DNA of 64,000 nt from Aphanomyces cochlioides. Lineage: Eukaryota > Oomycota > Saprolegniomycetes > Saprolegniales > Verrucalvaceae. Position numbers and translations under genes: made by a program. The notes below the pieces were generated by a model, which saw only the letters and a list, made by a program, of their open reading frames with translations, was not told the origin of the DNA and searched no databases. The stretch lies in contig JAHQRK010000002.1 of assembly GCA_019828595.1 (NCBI GenBank), positions 2,604,001 through 2,668,000 on the forward strand, in the 5' to 3' direction. Shown here in pieces: positions 1-11,656 of the stretch. How positions within the stretch are numbered: position 1 is the first letter of the stretch; every line of letters starts with the position of its first letter.

Positions 1-1932
1 GGCGCCGGCGCCACCAGTGGATTGGTAGACCTTGGCCATGATGGGGTTGGCAACCTTTTCAACGGCCTTTTGCTTAGCTTCGAAGTCTTCCTTGTCGGCT
101 TCTTGGTTTTCATCCAACCAGTCCATGGCTTCTTGGACAGCCTTGAGGACAGTGTCCTTGTCTTCTTCATCAATCTTGTCGGCCAACTTGTCTTCGACGT
201 TGTTCTTCAAGTTGTACAAGTAACCTTCCAAAGAGTTGCGTCCATCAATGCGATCCTTGATCTTCTTGTCTTCTTCAGCGTTTTCTTCGGCTTCTTGGAC
301 CATGCGTTCAATATCTTCAGCAGACAAACGGCCCTTTTCGGCAGTGATGGTAATCTTTTCAGCCTTGCCGGTGCCCTTGTCTTCAGCAGACACTTGCAAG
401 ATACCGTTGGCATCGACTTCAAAGGTCACTTCAATTTGAGGAACGCCACGAGGAGCAGGAGGAATGCCAGTCAATTCGAACTTGCCCAACAAGTGGTTGT
501 CCTTGGTCATGGTACGTTCACCTTCGAAGACTTGGATAGACACTGCAGGTTGGTTGTCTTGGTAGGTCGAGAAAGTTTGCGATTTCTTGGTAGGGACGAC
601 AGTGTTACGGTTGATGATCTTGGTCATGACACCACCCACAGTTTCAATACCCAAAGACAATGGAGCAACATCCAACAACAACAAGTCCTTGTTGGTGTCA
701 TCAGTTTCACCAGCCAAGATACCACCTTGGACAGCAGCACCGTAGGCAACGGCTTCATCGGGGTTGATGCCGCGGGAAGGTTCCTTGCCGTTGAAGTAGT
801 CCTTGATCAATTGTTGGATCTTGGGGATACGGGTGGAACCACCGACCAAGACAATCTCATCAACTTCATTCTTCTTCAAGCCAGCATCCTTCATGACCTT
901 TTCGACAGGGCCCAAGGTCTTCTTGAACAAGTCGTTGTTCAATTCTTCGAAACGGGCGCGGGTCAAAGTTTCATCGAAGTCTTCGCCGTCCAAGAGCGAT
1001 TCGATTTCAAGACGAGCTTGGGGTTGGGTGGACAAGGCACGCTTGACACGTTCGGCTTCACGACGAAGCTTTTGCAAGGCACGCTTGTCGCTCGAGATAT
1101 CAATCTTCTTTTGCTTTTGCCACTTCTTGATGAAGAATTGCATGATGCGTTGATCGAAATCTTCACCGCCCAAGTGGGTGTCACCGTTGGTGGACAACAC
1201 TTCGAACACACCACCATCGATGGTCAACAAGGTGACATCGAAGGTACCACCACCCAAGTCAAAGACAAGGACGTTCTTTTCACCCTTGGCCTTCTTGTCA
1301 ATACCGTAGGCAATGGCAGCAGCCGTAGGCTCGTTGATGATACGTTGCACGGTAAGACCGGCAATGGTACCAGCATCCTTGGTGGCTTGACGTTGGGCAT
1401 CATTAAAGTAGGCAGGCACCGTCACGACAGCATCGTGGACATCCTTGCCGAGGTAGTTTTCGGCAATGTTCTTCATCTTGGTCAAGACCATGGCGGACAC
1501 TTCTTCAGCAGAGAATTGCTTCTTTTCACCCTTGATCGTGACTTGGATGAAAGGTCGGTTGTCCTTGTTGACAATTTCGAAAGGCAACAACTTCTTGTCA
1601 GCTTGCACGGACTTGTCGTTGTATTGACGACCGATCAAACGCTTGACGTCGAACAATGTGTTTTCAGGGTTGATCGTGGCTTGGTTCTTGGCACCATCAC
1701 CGATCAAACGTTCGTCGTTGGCATCCCAGGCGACATACGAAGGCGTGATACGGTTACCTTGGTCGTTCGCGATAATTTCAACCTTGCCGTTCGAGTAGTG
1801 ACCCACGCACGAGTAAGTCGTGCCCAAATCAATACCAATTACAGGGCCCTTGGGTTCATCGGCCACGGCGGATGACATGAGGATAGCGGCGAGCGTTCCC
1901 GCCGCGTAAGTGAGCGTCTTGATCAAATTCAT
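1..1932 (-). CDS. ER-lumenal HSP70 chaperone (BiP/GRP78), 3' end cut by window edge
   Basis: This is an ATP-driven folding chaperone of the ER lumen. The minus strand reads 644 codons without an intron and continues past the window start, so the C-terminus, where an HDEL/KDEL-type retention signal is expected, is not visible. The start at 1932 gives a hydrophobic signal peptide (about residues 1-24) just before the HSP70 opening [18 protein letters not shown]. The nucleotide-binding domain shows the phosphate loops [14 protein letters not shown] and [14 protein letters not shown]; the substrate-binding domain follows, and the alpha-helical lid ends in a Gly/Ala tract. The signal peptide plus the [14 protein letters not shown] start separates BiP from cytosolic HSP70. 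A 617-codon open frame on the opposite strand is treated as a shadow. A TATA box and a UPRE-like element lie upstream. Confidence 0.97.
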   Translation of the reverse strand, partial: MNLIKTLTYAAGTLAAILMSSAVADEPKGPVIGIDLGTTYSCVGHYSNGKVEIIANDQGNRITPSYVAWDANDERLIGDGAKNQATINPENTLFDVKRLIGRQYNDKSVQADKKLLPFEIVNKDNRPFIQVTIKGEKKQFSAEEVSAMVLTKMKNIAENYLGKDVHDAVVTVPAYFNDAQRQATKDAGTIAGLTVQRIINEPTAAAIAYGIDKKAKGEKNVLVFDLGGGTFDVTLLTIDGGVFEVLSTNGDTHLGGEDFDQRIMQFFIKKWQKQKKIDISSDKRALQKLRREAERVKRALSTQPQARLEIESLLDGEDFDETLTRARFEELNNDLFKKTLGPVEKVMKDAGLKKNEVDEIVLVGGSTRIPKIQQLIKDYFNGKEPSRGINPDEAVAYGAAVQGGILAGETDDTNKDLLLLDVAPLSLGIETVGGVMTKIINRNTVVPTKKSQTFSTYQDNQPAVSIQVFEGERTMTKDNHLLGKFELTGIPPAPRGVPQIEVTFEVDANGILQVSAEDKGTGKAEKITITAEKGRLSAEDIERMVQEAEENAEEDKKIKDRIDGRNSLEGYLYNLKNNVEDKLADKIDEEDKDTVLKAVQEAMDWLDENQEADKEDFEAKQKAVEKVANPIMAKVYQSTGGAGA

Positions 1933-2006
1933 GTTTGCTTGAGCTGGTAAATTCGAAACTGGGAGCGTGAGGTGCAAATTGTATGGGAGATTCAAGTACC
2001 TCTGAG

Positions 2007-2112
2007 ATTTTATAAGTCCTCCATCGATGCCACGTCAGCCAACATATAATTCATTATCAAAGGTTATCCTCTACCAGAGGAAAAAGATTCCAAAATGAGC
2101 CAATCAAATCGC
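2007..2112 (-). promoter_or_regulatory. BiP promoter: TATA box, UPRE-like site, CCAAT-containing 16-mer
   Basis: On the minus strand a TATAAAA box lies at 2013-2007, about 75 nt upstream of the BiP start codon. About 17 nt further upstream TGACGTGG (2037-2030) matches the unfolded-protein-response element bound by XBP1/ATF6-type bZIP factors in animals; whether an oomycete factor uses it is inference. The plus-strand word GAGCCAATCAAATCGC at 2097-2112 contains CCAAT and recurs exactly in front of the isocitrate lyase gene at 30122-30137. Confidence 0.5.
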
Positions 2113-2177
2113 GCCTAGCGTCCAAGGATTTTCAAATTATTTATTCTGAAAGGTTTTTTTACACGTGTCAATGGTCC

Positions 2178-3980
2178 ATGGAACGTTCGATGTATTCCAA
2201 CAAGATCATGCGGACGCGTGGCAACGTGTCGACTGCTTGGATGGAGACTTTGATGTCGCCAAGCAAAAGATAGAAGGTGCTGAGTACCAAGTACTTTCAA
2301 CACTTGACTGCCTCTCGAGCTTGTGGCGACATCCTCGGTCTCTGCCGTGAATAAACGACAGAAAGGACACTTTGTTGATGATGCCAATCTTTTATTTCGA
2401 CATTTGGATCGCCAAATGAGTCAAGTGGGCCGAATGTCGAAGCTCTCGAGGTCTTTCGACAAGCTTATCGACTTGCAGACCTGACTTGGAGTCCCGGGGA
2501 CTCAATATGGGCGATAAAGGCCTGGTGGACGCCTTTGGGCTGTTGTATTAATCTCCACGAGAATACGATCCAGCTTCATGCAAGAGCTTCACATGAACAA
2601 CAAGACTATTGCGACTTGGTGCTTGACGAATGTCCAGAACATGCCACGTAACATGGATGCATTACTGGGACTCGACCAATGGCATGACCTCGGAGTAAAA
2701 ATAGCCGTCATGCAGCTCAGCAAAGAGGACGAGCAGGTACGCCGCAACTTACGCGCGGTCTCATGAAGTTGATATCGGTAGTTTTTTTACGATCTCCACT
2801 TTGCCATCGCGCAATTGGAGCCAGACGCACTGGACAAGAAGAGCACGCTCGAGATCAAATGCCTCGCGGATGTATATTCAATTTTTGGCTACGGCAAAGA
2901 CGACATTGTCGACAAGCGCGATCAAATCGTCATGTTCACAAAGATTCGAACGGAGATGATGGGAATGCTGCATCATATGACGACCAAGGGCAAGTATGCC
3001 AATGCGATCGTACTTCGAGATCGATTGAGGCTCATTCGCAAGGAATTCATCCAGCTCCAGCAGACATACGAAAATGTAAGTCGATTCCATCTCAACAACA
3101 GCTTCATAAACACTGTAGCGCCGTCAAAGTGAAGAAAGCGATCAATTTATGGACGCTGTCGCCCTCGTTCGAGCACAACACGATGTAAAATGGAGCGGAA
3201 AACAAGCTTCTGTCGTCGATAAATGCGCGTGGCGCCGAGCAGACTTGGCAAAAACCCATGCTGTGCAGACTCGACAGCTCGAAGATTATCTCGAGAGCAT
3301 CCATGAACCCCTCGTCAAGTTTTCGAAGACGCTGCTGGAGCTCAAGACATCCGAGCGCAACTTGTCCAAGTTGCAATTGTATGAGCAAGCCAAGAACGTT
3401 TACACGCGCGCCGATGCTATGGAAAAGCAAGAGCGAGCCAAGAATACTCAGGTAATACTGTGCTCCAAACATGACCCGTAGTAAGTCTCTTTGTGGCAGG
3501 AATTCTTACAGTACAAGCAGAAGCTACGCGATGATCTCAAAGCTAAACATGCTGTCGAAGTCAAGCAGCTGGAAGAAACCTTGACGGACAAGCAATACGC
3601 TACACTCCGGACAAAGGAATGGGATACAAAGCGGTACGGACAAACCATCGCCCTCCCTTTTATGGACGAATGGATGATAGCGAGACGCAGCGCGTGAAGA
3701 ATTTGAAGCGGGATATGCAGCACGCCCATGTGCTAGATCTGCACAAACCAGCAGAATTCACGACGCATCCTCTTGTCGCTCCTCGGAAACACCTCCAGGA
3801 CACATCGAGCTCGTATGGCGGCCAGCATTTCCTCGGCAATGTCCGCGGTGAACGGCTCCAGGTTCAAAGCCTCTGCGCGCTCCATGACGCTGAAGACGAA
3901 GTCCCGTCAGGCTCGGTACGATATCATTTTGTCGTCCAAGTTTGATCTCACATGATTGTCTTTAGATAGTTTACTCTTGA
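2178..3980 (+). CDS. coiled-coil protein of unknown function, multi-exon, 5' end unresolved
   Basis: I do not recognise a family. From about 2403 the plus strand reads an acidic/helical protein through exons joined at 2647/2721, 2736/2821, about 3075/3119, 3451/3500 and 3631/3670, with a last small exon ending at TGA 3978-3980. Recognisable segments are EALEVFRQAYRLADLTW, then CLADVYSIFGYGKDDIVDKR, then long Lys/Glu-rich heptads rich in QL, EL and KQ pairs, typical of a coiled coil. The introns run 43-84 nt. Upstream of about 2403 three frames each hold a plausible exon (one from ATG 2178) and two TGA codons at 2376-2381 block the simplest reading, so the start is open: either a missed intron or a one-base error. 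Similar coiled-coil proteins are common in flagellar and basal-body proteomes, but nothing here proves that role. Confidence 0.5.
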
Positions 3981-4025
3981 GAGAACACTGGACTAAGAAC
4001 GATTAAGCTAACTCTCTTCGTTAGC

Positions 4026-6087
4026 CTAATCCTCCTCCTCTCCTTCGTCCTCTTCCTCGCCCTCTTCGTCATCGTTGTCCTCGTCATCATCGCTATCCTC
4101 TTCATCGTCATCGTTGCTTTTTTCCTTGTCGTTTTCAGCAGCGCCATCTTGTGGATGTTTCTCATCCTTGTCGTCGCTGCTCGAGCTCTGGTCCTGCATG
4201 ATGCGGTTCTGGAACGTTTCTTTGGCTCTGGCGAGCGCCTCTCGTTTTTCACGATTGGCTTCCCGTCGCGCTTGCTTCTGTGCTTTCTCTTCGTCGATGA
4301 GGCGCTGACGTTCCTTGAGGTGAAAGTTTTCTTGGAGGTCATCAGCTCGTAGGTCGTCGCGGATACGAACAAGTCTTCGGAGTTGAATCTCTTCCGCGTC
4401 GTGGATACCCATCCAATGCAACTTGGCTTCAATGGCAGCCTCTGCGTCAAACCATGTCAGCTCATCTCCAAATTTCAACGACGAACCTCCCAAGACGCAT
4501 TGCTCCCAGTTGTCCTTGGCGTAGATGTGGACTTTGCCGTCGTCAAGGACAATCTCGATATGCCCAGCGCCGTAAATGCGATTCATGCGAAAGTTGCCTT
4601 TGTACTTGTAGCCCAATCTATTCAAGATGACGTGACAACAGAAAGGACCACCGTGGAGTCTTACGGGCTCGTTTCAACGCCGCGGCCATGGCGCTGGTTG
4701 CGGAAAAACTCGCCATCGTACGTCGCTCCAGAGGCCATTTTGAGGTGGCCATGGCCGTGACGCATGCCCTCGAACCACATGCCAGTGTAAGTCGCGTGTG
4801 GGCTTGTATACACGCCATGGCCATGGTATTTTCCATCCTTCCACTGGCCTTGGTACGTCACGCCATTCGGATATGTCTAGATCGATGAGTCAACGTTGGA
4901 CGGACGTCTTCGAGTACCGCGGTGCCTCGTCCACATTGCAAACTATCTTTCCAAGCGCCGGTGTACGTTCCTCCGTCGGCAAACGTGTACACACCAAGCG
5001 CCCCGCGCATTTCGCCATCTTTCCATCGACCATTGTAGTTGTGGTATTTGTGTTTGCCATGACTTTCGAGTTTGCCAGGCACGGCCGGGGCGAGGCCAGG
5101 GGGCGCGGCACTGAGTTTGACTGGAGGAATCGGAATCGGCTTGACGGTCGGATCATCCAGCTCGTATTTCGTCTCGAGAGCGACTGGCTCGGCCTCTTCT
5201 TCGTTTCCATCAGGATCAATGAGCAATGGATGCTCCTGAGGTCTGGTCGACAATTGAAGCTTCGGCGGCGGGAACGAACACTCTCGAAAGGCGCGCTGGA
5301 TCAAAGATTGGTTCTACACGCATGGCGATGAGAATGAAGCAGAGGATATAGCGACAAACTTTTTCACGAGGAGAGAGCTCAAGTGATGCAATGCGTGCTT
5401 CGAAGGCTTGGTGGCTCTTCACAGCGGCTTCCGTCTCACCGAGTCGCGCCTCGCGGGCCATGTAAGCATCTTCAAACTTCTGGAAGAGCTTTTGGCCATA
5501 CTTGTTGAGCGCGAGCTGGTCTGACTTTAGAAACCACGGCGCAAACTACACAAGAGCTTGACCATGGAGCGAATGAAGGAAACTTACTCGAGCGTGTCGC
5601 TCAGGAAGACCGACGCGGCGAAGCATGCTGTGGTAGAAGACACAGCGAGGATCGTCGTCTTTGTATGTCTAATGGGCATTTCAACCTTGTCATTTAGTCG
5701 CGATGCCTACTCGAATCCACTGCGGTAAATTCCTGCGCTCCTTTCGTAGCAATACGTTCACGTCTTTCATCAGCTAGCACCTCCAAGCATGAAATACATA
5801 GCGACGAGGAAGAGTACCTTGGCTAGCTCTTCCTGCATGAGCTGGTTGGCCGCTTTAGCGCGAATGACGTTGGGATTGATCAAGCGAGCTTTGGCCCGCT
5901 TCGCCTTTTTAGCTTTGGCTTTTGCCCGCGCACGACTTGCAGCTTGCCGCATCGACGATGCTTGATCTGCTGCATTGGATTTCATGTTTTTCGTCCAGTC
6001 GCTCAATTGCATCTTGGCAATGTCAGCGAGAAGAACCATCGGGTTGCTTCCGCGGTGTCGATTCGCATCATCTTGTGTCTTTTCCAT
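4026..6087 (-). CDS. MORN-repeat protein with coiled coil and very acidic C-terminus
   Basis: MORN repeats form elongated beta structures that anchor proteins to membranes or cytoskeleton. The gene has about seven exons with short introns; the start at 6087 (MEKTQDDANRHRG) is the first in-frame ATG. Order: a basic Ala/Lys/Arg-rich N-terminal helix, a middle segment (KDDDPRCVFYHSMLRRVGLP, then FAPWFLKSDQLALNKYGQ), a proline-rich linker, about five MORN units (YNGRWKDGEMRG, YTGAWKDSLQCGRG, YQGQWKDGKYHGHGVY, YTGMWFEGMRHGHGHL, YKGNFRMNRIYGAGHI), a Lys/Arg/Glu coiled coil and a tail of more than 35 residues that is almost all Asp and Glu. Splicing of the 4906-4865 and 4674-4629 introns restores unbroken MORN repeats, which supports the model. 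MORN proteins are frequent in flagellated protists; the exact role is unknown. Confidence 0.85.
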
Positions 6088-6656
6088 CAACACACGAGCG
6101 TTATATTGACTCTACATGACAGTTTCCATGCGGGCCGTGCGTGCATTGCATCACAAAACTATAGCGAGCCCACAAGCAGAATTCCGAATGGGGACCCCAG
6201 GCTCATCGTCATCGGACTTGCCATCAAAGATAGGAGCAAGAGCGGAATTTCTCTTACAGCCGCCTATGATTACACTACAGCTTGTTTGACAGCCCGCGCC
6301 TGTCCAGCAGCAGCCGAAGCTCCCCGCGTTGTTTGTGAGATGGAACTTTAGCCCCCAACCAGAGTGGGCAGGCTAAAATATAGGTGAATTCGAGTCTCTC
6401 AGGATCTGAATATGTTTTCCGCACGGAAAAGGCACAAGAATGAGCCATTTCAGAATTAGCATGGTAGAAACATCATCGAGACTCGCTTCCTACGTCGACT
6501 TTGTCCAAATGGAGACCTTAGGCTGTTGCGGTCACGACGTCTCGTTGCCATTCAAAATCTGGAAATGTACAATCGACGTACTAGTACATTGCAATGACCG
6601 TACATGCACGTACTGTTCGGTTTACGTACATGTCGTACAACACGAAAAAGCAAAAC
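6088..6656. other. intergenic region, no gene supported
   Basis: This gap separates the head of the MORN gene from a tiny gene on the other strand. Short open frames are present on both strands but none shows family motifs or plausible splicing. The segment 6585-6640 is rich in GTAC words. I see no repeat or RNA gene. Confidence 0.4.
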
Positions 6657-6912
6657 ATGTCGGAACGTGATCGTCGCATCGCGCAGGAATTGGCCCAAGC
6701 ATGCCGAGAAACAGCGGCACAGGCAGTGGCAGCTACGACTGCATCGGGCCAAGCAAGTGTAGTTTATCACAATCGTGGCAAATTTGGAAGTCGACGTGAG
6801 GTTTGACGAAAACAAGACTGCAGTAAATCGAATCTAACATGATTAGGCTATGAATGCAAAAATTGCCGCTGCTAAAGCCAAGCGCGAAGCCAAAGAGGCG
6901 AAAGATGCATGA
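6657..6912 (+). CDS. very small basic/alanine-rich protein, two exons
   Basis: I do not recognise it. ATG 6657 opens MSERDRRIAQELAQACRETA; the first exon ends at GAG 6798-6800, a 46-nt intron runs 6801-6846 (GTTTGA...GATTAG), and the second exon reads AMNAKIAAAKAKREAKEAKD to TGA 6910-6912, giving about 69 residues. The phase-0 join keeps an uninterrupted Ala/Lys/Glu helix. An earlier in-frame ATG (MSYNTKKQN) is possible. The composition suggests a single charged helix, perhaps a small nucleic-acid or ribosome-associated protein, but this is a guess. Confidence 0.45.
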
Positions 6913-7089
6913 TGTAAACTAAATATATATCAATGATGGCCATGAAGATCATGGGCAAGACTGCATTTCTTCTCACGTTGAAACGTCTTGTCATCATGGA
7001 GGAAGGGGACAAAAGCATCGTGTTACTATTTTCAACATCAGGGATGAGCGCCAAGATCACAATTGGATTTGCTCGGTGGTCGCCCCCGC

Positions 7090-7706
7090 ATGACGCGAAT
7101 ATGTGTTGTAGTGGCCATTGCGATTACTCTTGTGCATGCAGCGACCGTCGAATTTGTCAATCGATGCACCCAAGGCATTCATGTGTATGACAACACGGCC
7201 ACCTGTACCCTTGCTCCAAACACAACAGGCTGCCACCGAGCACTGCCTTCGAAACAGTGGAATGACATGTTCCGCCACAATCCACATGAACAGGCCACAC
7301 GTAGGTGCTTCGGCTTTTGAATATGTGAGGAATACTCTGCGTAGTCGCTGAGTTTTCAACCGACGGTGTGAAGATTTGGTACGACATTAGCATCGTGCCG
7401 CCAGGAGTAAGAAATCTCGAGCGATCACTTGTGATCACGTATTGCTGTGGCTAGTCCGACAATTGCACAAGCCTGGCACAGTGCATGAATGCCACAAAGA
7501 AGAAGGGATTCAATGTGCCGATGAGCATACTTCCACTGCAGCATCGAGACGACCCGGCTTTCAACTGTGTCTACGTCGGCTGCTACGACAACAATACGAC
7601 TAAGTGCGCTGATGGCTATCAATATCCAACTGACGACGTAAAGACCAAGAGCTGCCCTATCAATACTGATATGCTCGTCACGTTCTGCCCTGAATTGCCA
7701 CCGTAA
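7090..7706 (+). CDS. small secreted thaumatin-like protein
   Basis: Thaumatin/osmotin-family proteins are disulfide-rich secreted beta-sandwiches, some binding beta-glucan. Three exons (7090-7300, 7345-7406, 7455-7706) give 174 residues. A signal peptide (MTRICVVVAIAITLVHAA) is followed by ATVEFVNRCTQGIHVYDN, which matches the family's opening strand. Splicing then joins LAEFSTDGVKIWYDIS, the counterpart of the conserved D-x-Y-D-V-S strand, and GFNVPMSILP, followed by paired cysteines and a C-terminal FC pair. The length fits the small thaumatin class rather than the 16-Cys plant proteins of about 220 residues. Several N-glycosylation sequons (NTT, NAT, NNT) are present. Substrate and role (wall remodelling or host contact) are not shown by sequence. 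Confidence 0.75.
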
Positions 7707-7753
7707 GAGAAGTCATGCATTAAGAACCACAATATACATCATCAGTGGTCTAC

Positions 7754-10700
7754 TCACTTTTCAAAGCGGCACACCACCGTCGGGATCTTGTATACGACGT
7801 CATCGTCATCCGAGCATGAGGTTTGGAATTCCACAAATGGGCGATCGCAGTCGACCAAGCCTTGGTAGCGCTCTTCGACCCATTCGCGCAAAGGAGCGTC
7901 CAACTTCTGCTTGTACAGTGCTTTCAACGATGCACTGAATGCAGTACGGTCGTACAACATAAGACCACGGACTGGAGCATACTTGGGGTCGGCTTCGCCC
8001 AACTCGGCTGCAGCATGGAAGAACAAGTTGATGTTTAATCCAACTTGCTGCTGGAGTTGCTCAAGGAATTCAGCCAACGTAATACCGGCTTTGACCTAAA
8101 AGACGTGAGATTTGTCGAAAGGGAAACTACAAACCGAAATGGATGTGGTGTCCCACTTGGTGAATCCAGCAGGCTTGCACTTGACTTCAGTCATTTCGAT
8201 CATGTCGTATTCATCTTTGGCTTTCTCTGGTTCGGCTGGTTCTTGCAACAAATACATGTTGAGACCGAGCGAGTTCGACGAATCTTTGAACTGGTCTAAC
8301 TTCTTGCCTTGAACAATCTTAAGCAATTCGATCATTGCCAAGCCCGTGACACTGGCAGTCGTAGTAGCAATTGCAGGAATAATCTTGCCTGCAATCATTT
8401 TGCACTTGTGGCGGGAAACTTGCTTGATGCGGTAGTTCCATGCGCGAATGTTGGCAGCAGATGCAATAAAATCGATGTGGAAATTCATGTCATTGTCCTT
8501 CTCAAAGTCCGCTGGCACATATCGCTTGGTGGCAGCCAACTGACTAGGAGACAAAGAGCCCAATTCGTTCAAGAGCTCTTCCAATTCCGCCACTTCGTTT
8601 TCATTTGTGGAACGTTCTTCTTGCTGCTGCTTCATAGCTTCGTCATTTTCGGCGATGGTTTCAGATGTTGGAGTCCATTCAGGCAAGTGATGGGTCTGCT
8701 CATAAGCAGCAAAGGTTTCAACTTGGCGCAAAAATGATTCACCGGGGACTACTTCTTCCTCTGGAAGTGGTTGCAGTCCGAAGTTCACTGCATACAAATT
8801 CGCAACCGAACGAATAAAGTCCACATGGTACGAGTTAGTGAAATCGATGGCCGTGGCAGCTTGTGGGAAGCGCTTCGCCCCCGACCAGAAACGTTCGCCA
8901 GTCTTGGTGAGGTGATCTTCAGGGAAATTGTGAATGAGCTGCAAAATACGATCACGGAACATGGAGCAGAATAGGTTTTGAGCCAAAGAAATGCAGTCGT
9001 CGAATTCAAGCTGCCCTTTTGTCACCAAACGATGCAAAGCTCGCACGCTAGCAAATACATATTACTCTTGAAGAGATAGCAAAGATTACCGTTCCAATTC
9101 ACTCGGAATAGCAGAAGCACCAAGCTTTGGGTTAGGGTGGTCGACAGTTGCGACACGAACATTGTGAAGGTAAGCCGAAGGATCTTGCGCGAACTTTGCA
9201 ACATCTGCGAATGGGACCACGAACGTATCTTCAAACTGAGCCCGAGCCCACTCGATGCAGTGTTCAATCAAAGATGGGAAGTTGCGCAAAGTGCACATGG
9301 GAATATTATCATCCGGAGCGTCCTTGGGACCGTCAGCGTAACTGGCTGTCTTGTAGGGAAGTACGACCTTAAGTAGGAATGGTAAAAAATGTATGCATGA
9401 GAACATACCTGCACATTGCATTTTGTTCCAAGTGTACCACTTTCAAGCAAAGGCTTCTTGTAAAAGACACACTTGCTATCGACGTACAAACGAGCCTTCA
9501 CATTGTCCAAAGCGTTTGTCACGAAGTCCAAGTCATTCCAAAATGTGTCATCGAACACATGCTCAGTAGTTGGAGCCACCAAGTGTTCTAATGTCAGAAC
9601 GTTCAAGGACGAGTTCATGTTTCGCACAGCAGCGGTAGCGGCGACCGACTTGGGCTGGCCAACATTGTGCTCGCGGAACAAAAATTGTCGGTTCAAGTTG
9701 CTCACTTCAATGCGATCATTGTCCGTCACTGTTATGAGACCCTTTGGACCGCATCCAACACCAACCATGGCAAAATTCTTTAAGTATTCGCAGCCTAATG
9801 CACCACAGCCGACAAGGAAAGTTCGCACGTTGGCTACGTAGAAAGCAAAGTGAAATGAGGTGATATGGAATAATGGTACCGAGTTGTTGGTGAAATGATG
9901 CTCCGAAGACTTGAATAATGTGGTCGTATCGGCTACCTTTAGGATCCAAATCCTTGGGGCGTTCGTCCGGTAGCACTTCTACAAAATCCAAGTGCATCCA
10001 TTGTTTTAATGGGGTGAATTTGCCAGTAAATTTGACGACTTCTTGGGCAATTACACCACCATAGAATGCTGCCAAGGGATGCAACTCGATGCGAGCCACA
10101 TGACACAGACGACGAATCACATTTTCGTCCAGTTCCTCGATACGAAGAGGCTCAACATCAACCCCTGGGAGTGCGGTGGGGCCAGCTTTTGCATATTGAA
10201 TCTAAACCCCATACTAAGGATACAAGATCAAATGCCTCAGATGACTTACAACTTCGTCAGCGTCTTCATCATTGTACAAACGAGGCAAAAAGCCGTGTTT
10301 TTCTTCAAACTCCATCAAACCCCAAACCAGCATGTGCAGTTGCTCCGCGCGTCCTATTCAAGCAGTCAGTCTCTGTCGTGAGCTCCATTAGCCCACCAAA
10401 TTTAGCGCCATCAGTGAACATGAGTCCAAAGTCACCAGGGTGGATTGGTGAAACCTAAGTCAAATCAAGTTAACTAGATGTAGGGAGAATAAACGAACCA
10501 AAGTTTCCTCAAAGGAGCGGAAGTGTGTGGTGAATGGCTGCTTGCTTTGCGTGAACATGCCACCGGAAATATAAGGCGAAAAGCGCGCAGTACCACCCAC
10601 GAGTTTGAAGTGATAAGGATCGAACACTTCAACTTGCTTGCCATTGCGGAACACCTTCTTCGATGCAAATTTTATCCGGTATGGACCCATCGTGTTAATG

Positions 10701-11656
10701 TTTTGTGAATGATCGTCCAAGTTGACCATTCCTTCGACTTCGCTGCGTTGAAGCTCAGCAACGAAAGCATAAATAATTGACAAACCTTATTTCGACCCAT
10801 CCATCATGATCAGAGTCGGGCAGTTCATGCATTTTGCCATCATCATCAGGACCCAAAATAGAAACAAGGCCTTCTTCGTCGTTAGTGATGTCGGTGATGA
10901 TGCGAGTTATAGGATTTTCGCCAGTAGCATCGTGCGTGACGAACTGAGGTCCAAAATCAGTGAATGCATAACCGAAGGCGCCTGGCAATATTCATCAGTT
11001 TCCCTCTTGTTCCTGTCAGAATTACCTGGTATGTTGCAATGAATAAATCCAATAGCAGGGGACTGCGCGCGGCAGAAGGAGTCCCATCGAATCAACTCCT
11101 TGCGGGTCGCATGGGTGAATACAACAACATTATGCTGTCGAACAATATCTTCGGTCAAAGGTCCAGTGTGTGCTTTGACAGTCACAGTCTTGTTCAGCTC
11201 AGCAACCTTACAAGTTGAGATTAGTATGGACGTCACAAGAGTACTTTTGTACTCGATGGAGAACAGCAGGGCCACGTGGTGTGCCAACGTCAGCTTCGGT
11301 TAAGAAAAAGTTGACGCCAACGTCGTGAATTTCCGTCAGACCATCTATAAAATTCAATTTCAAAAATCAACCGAGCGCCATGGCTTACCATCATGAAGCG
11401 TAATCGCGCCAGGTCCAGCAAGAATCAGGTTCTTGGCACACTCAATTCCCACACCACGCATGCCAACAATTAACACCTTCAACTTCACCAACTTGGCCAT
11501 GGTTTCCAAACCAAAAGCGCCAATTTGACGGCTGTACTTGTCCATAAATCCAGCATCGCCTTCAAGAGTTTCCATAGCTGTTCGACGTTTCTTCGACGGC
11601 CTTTCCGTTATGGTGACGACAAATTCAGATCTGACATGCGACGATGGATCGTCCAT
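7754..11656 (-). CDS. UBA1: ubiquitin-activating enzyme E1
   Basis: E1 adenylates ubiquitin with ATP, loads it on its catalytic cysteine and passes it to E2 enzymes. The gene has about a dozen exons with 40-60 nt introns. In order one sees: start [12 protein letters not shown], inactive adenylation half ([34 protein letters not shown]), active adenylation half ([51 protein letters not shown]), the catalytic-cysteine motif [20 protein letters not shown], the second catalytic-cysteine half-domain, and the C-terminal ubiquitin-fold domain ending VVCRFEK. All key motifs are present. The ubiquitin rather than SUMO or NEDD8 E1 is chosen because both adenylation halves are in one chain and the ubiquitin-fold domain is present. 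Confidence 0.95.

Noticed and set aside
22..1875. 617-codon plus-strand ORF as a real gene
   Set aside because: It lies exactly antisense to BiP, has no domain of its own and its composition is explained by HSP70 codon bias. Noted only as a finding about past annotation.
4026..4160. Simple sequence repeat of TCCTCC/TCATCG type
   Set aside because: It encodes the acidic tail of the MORN protein in frame, so it is coding rather than a free microsatellite.
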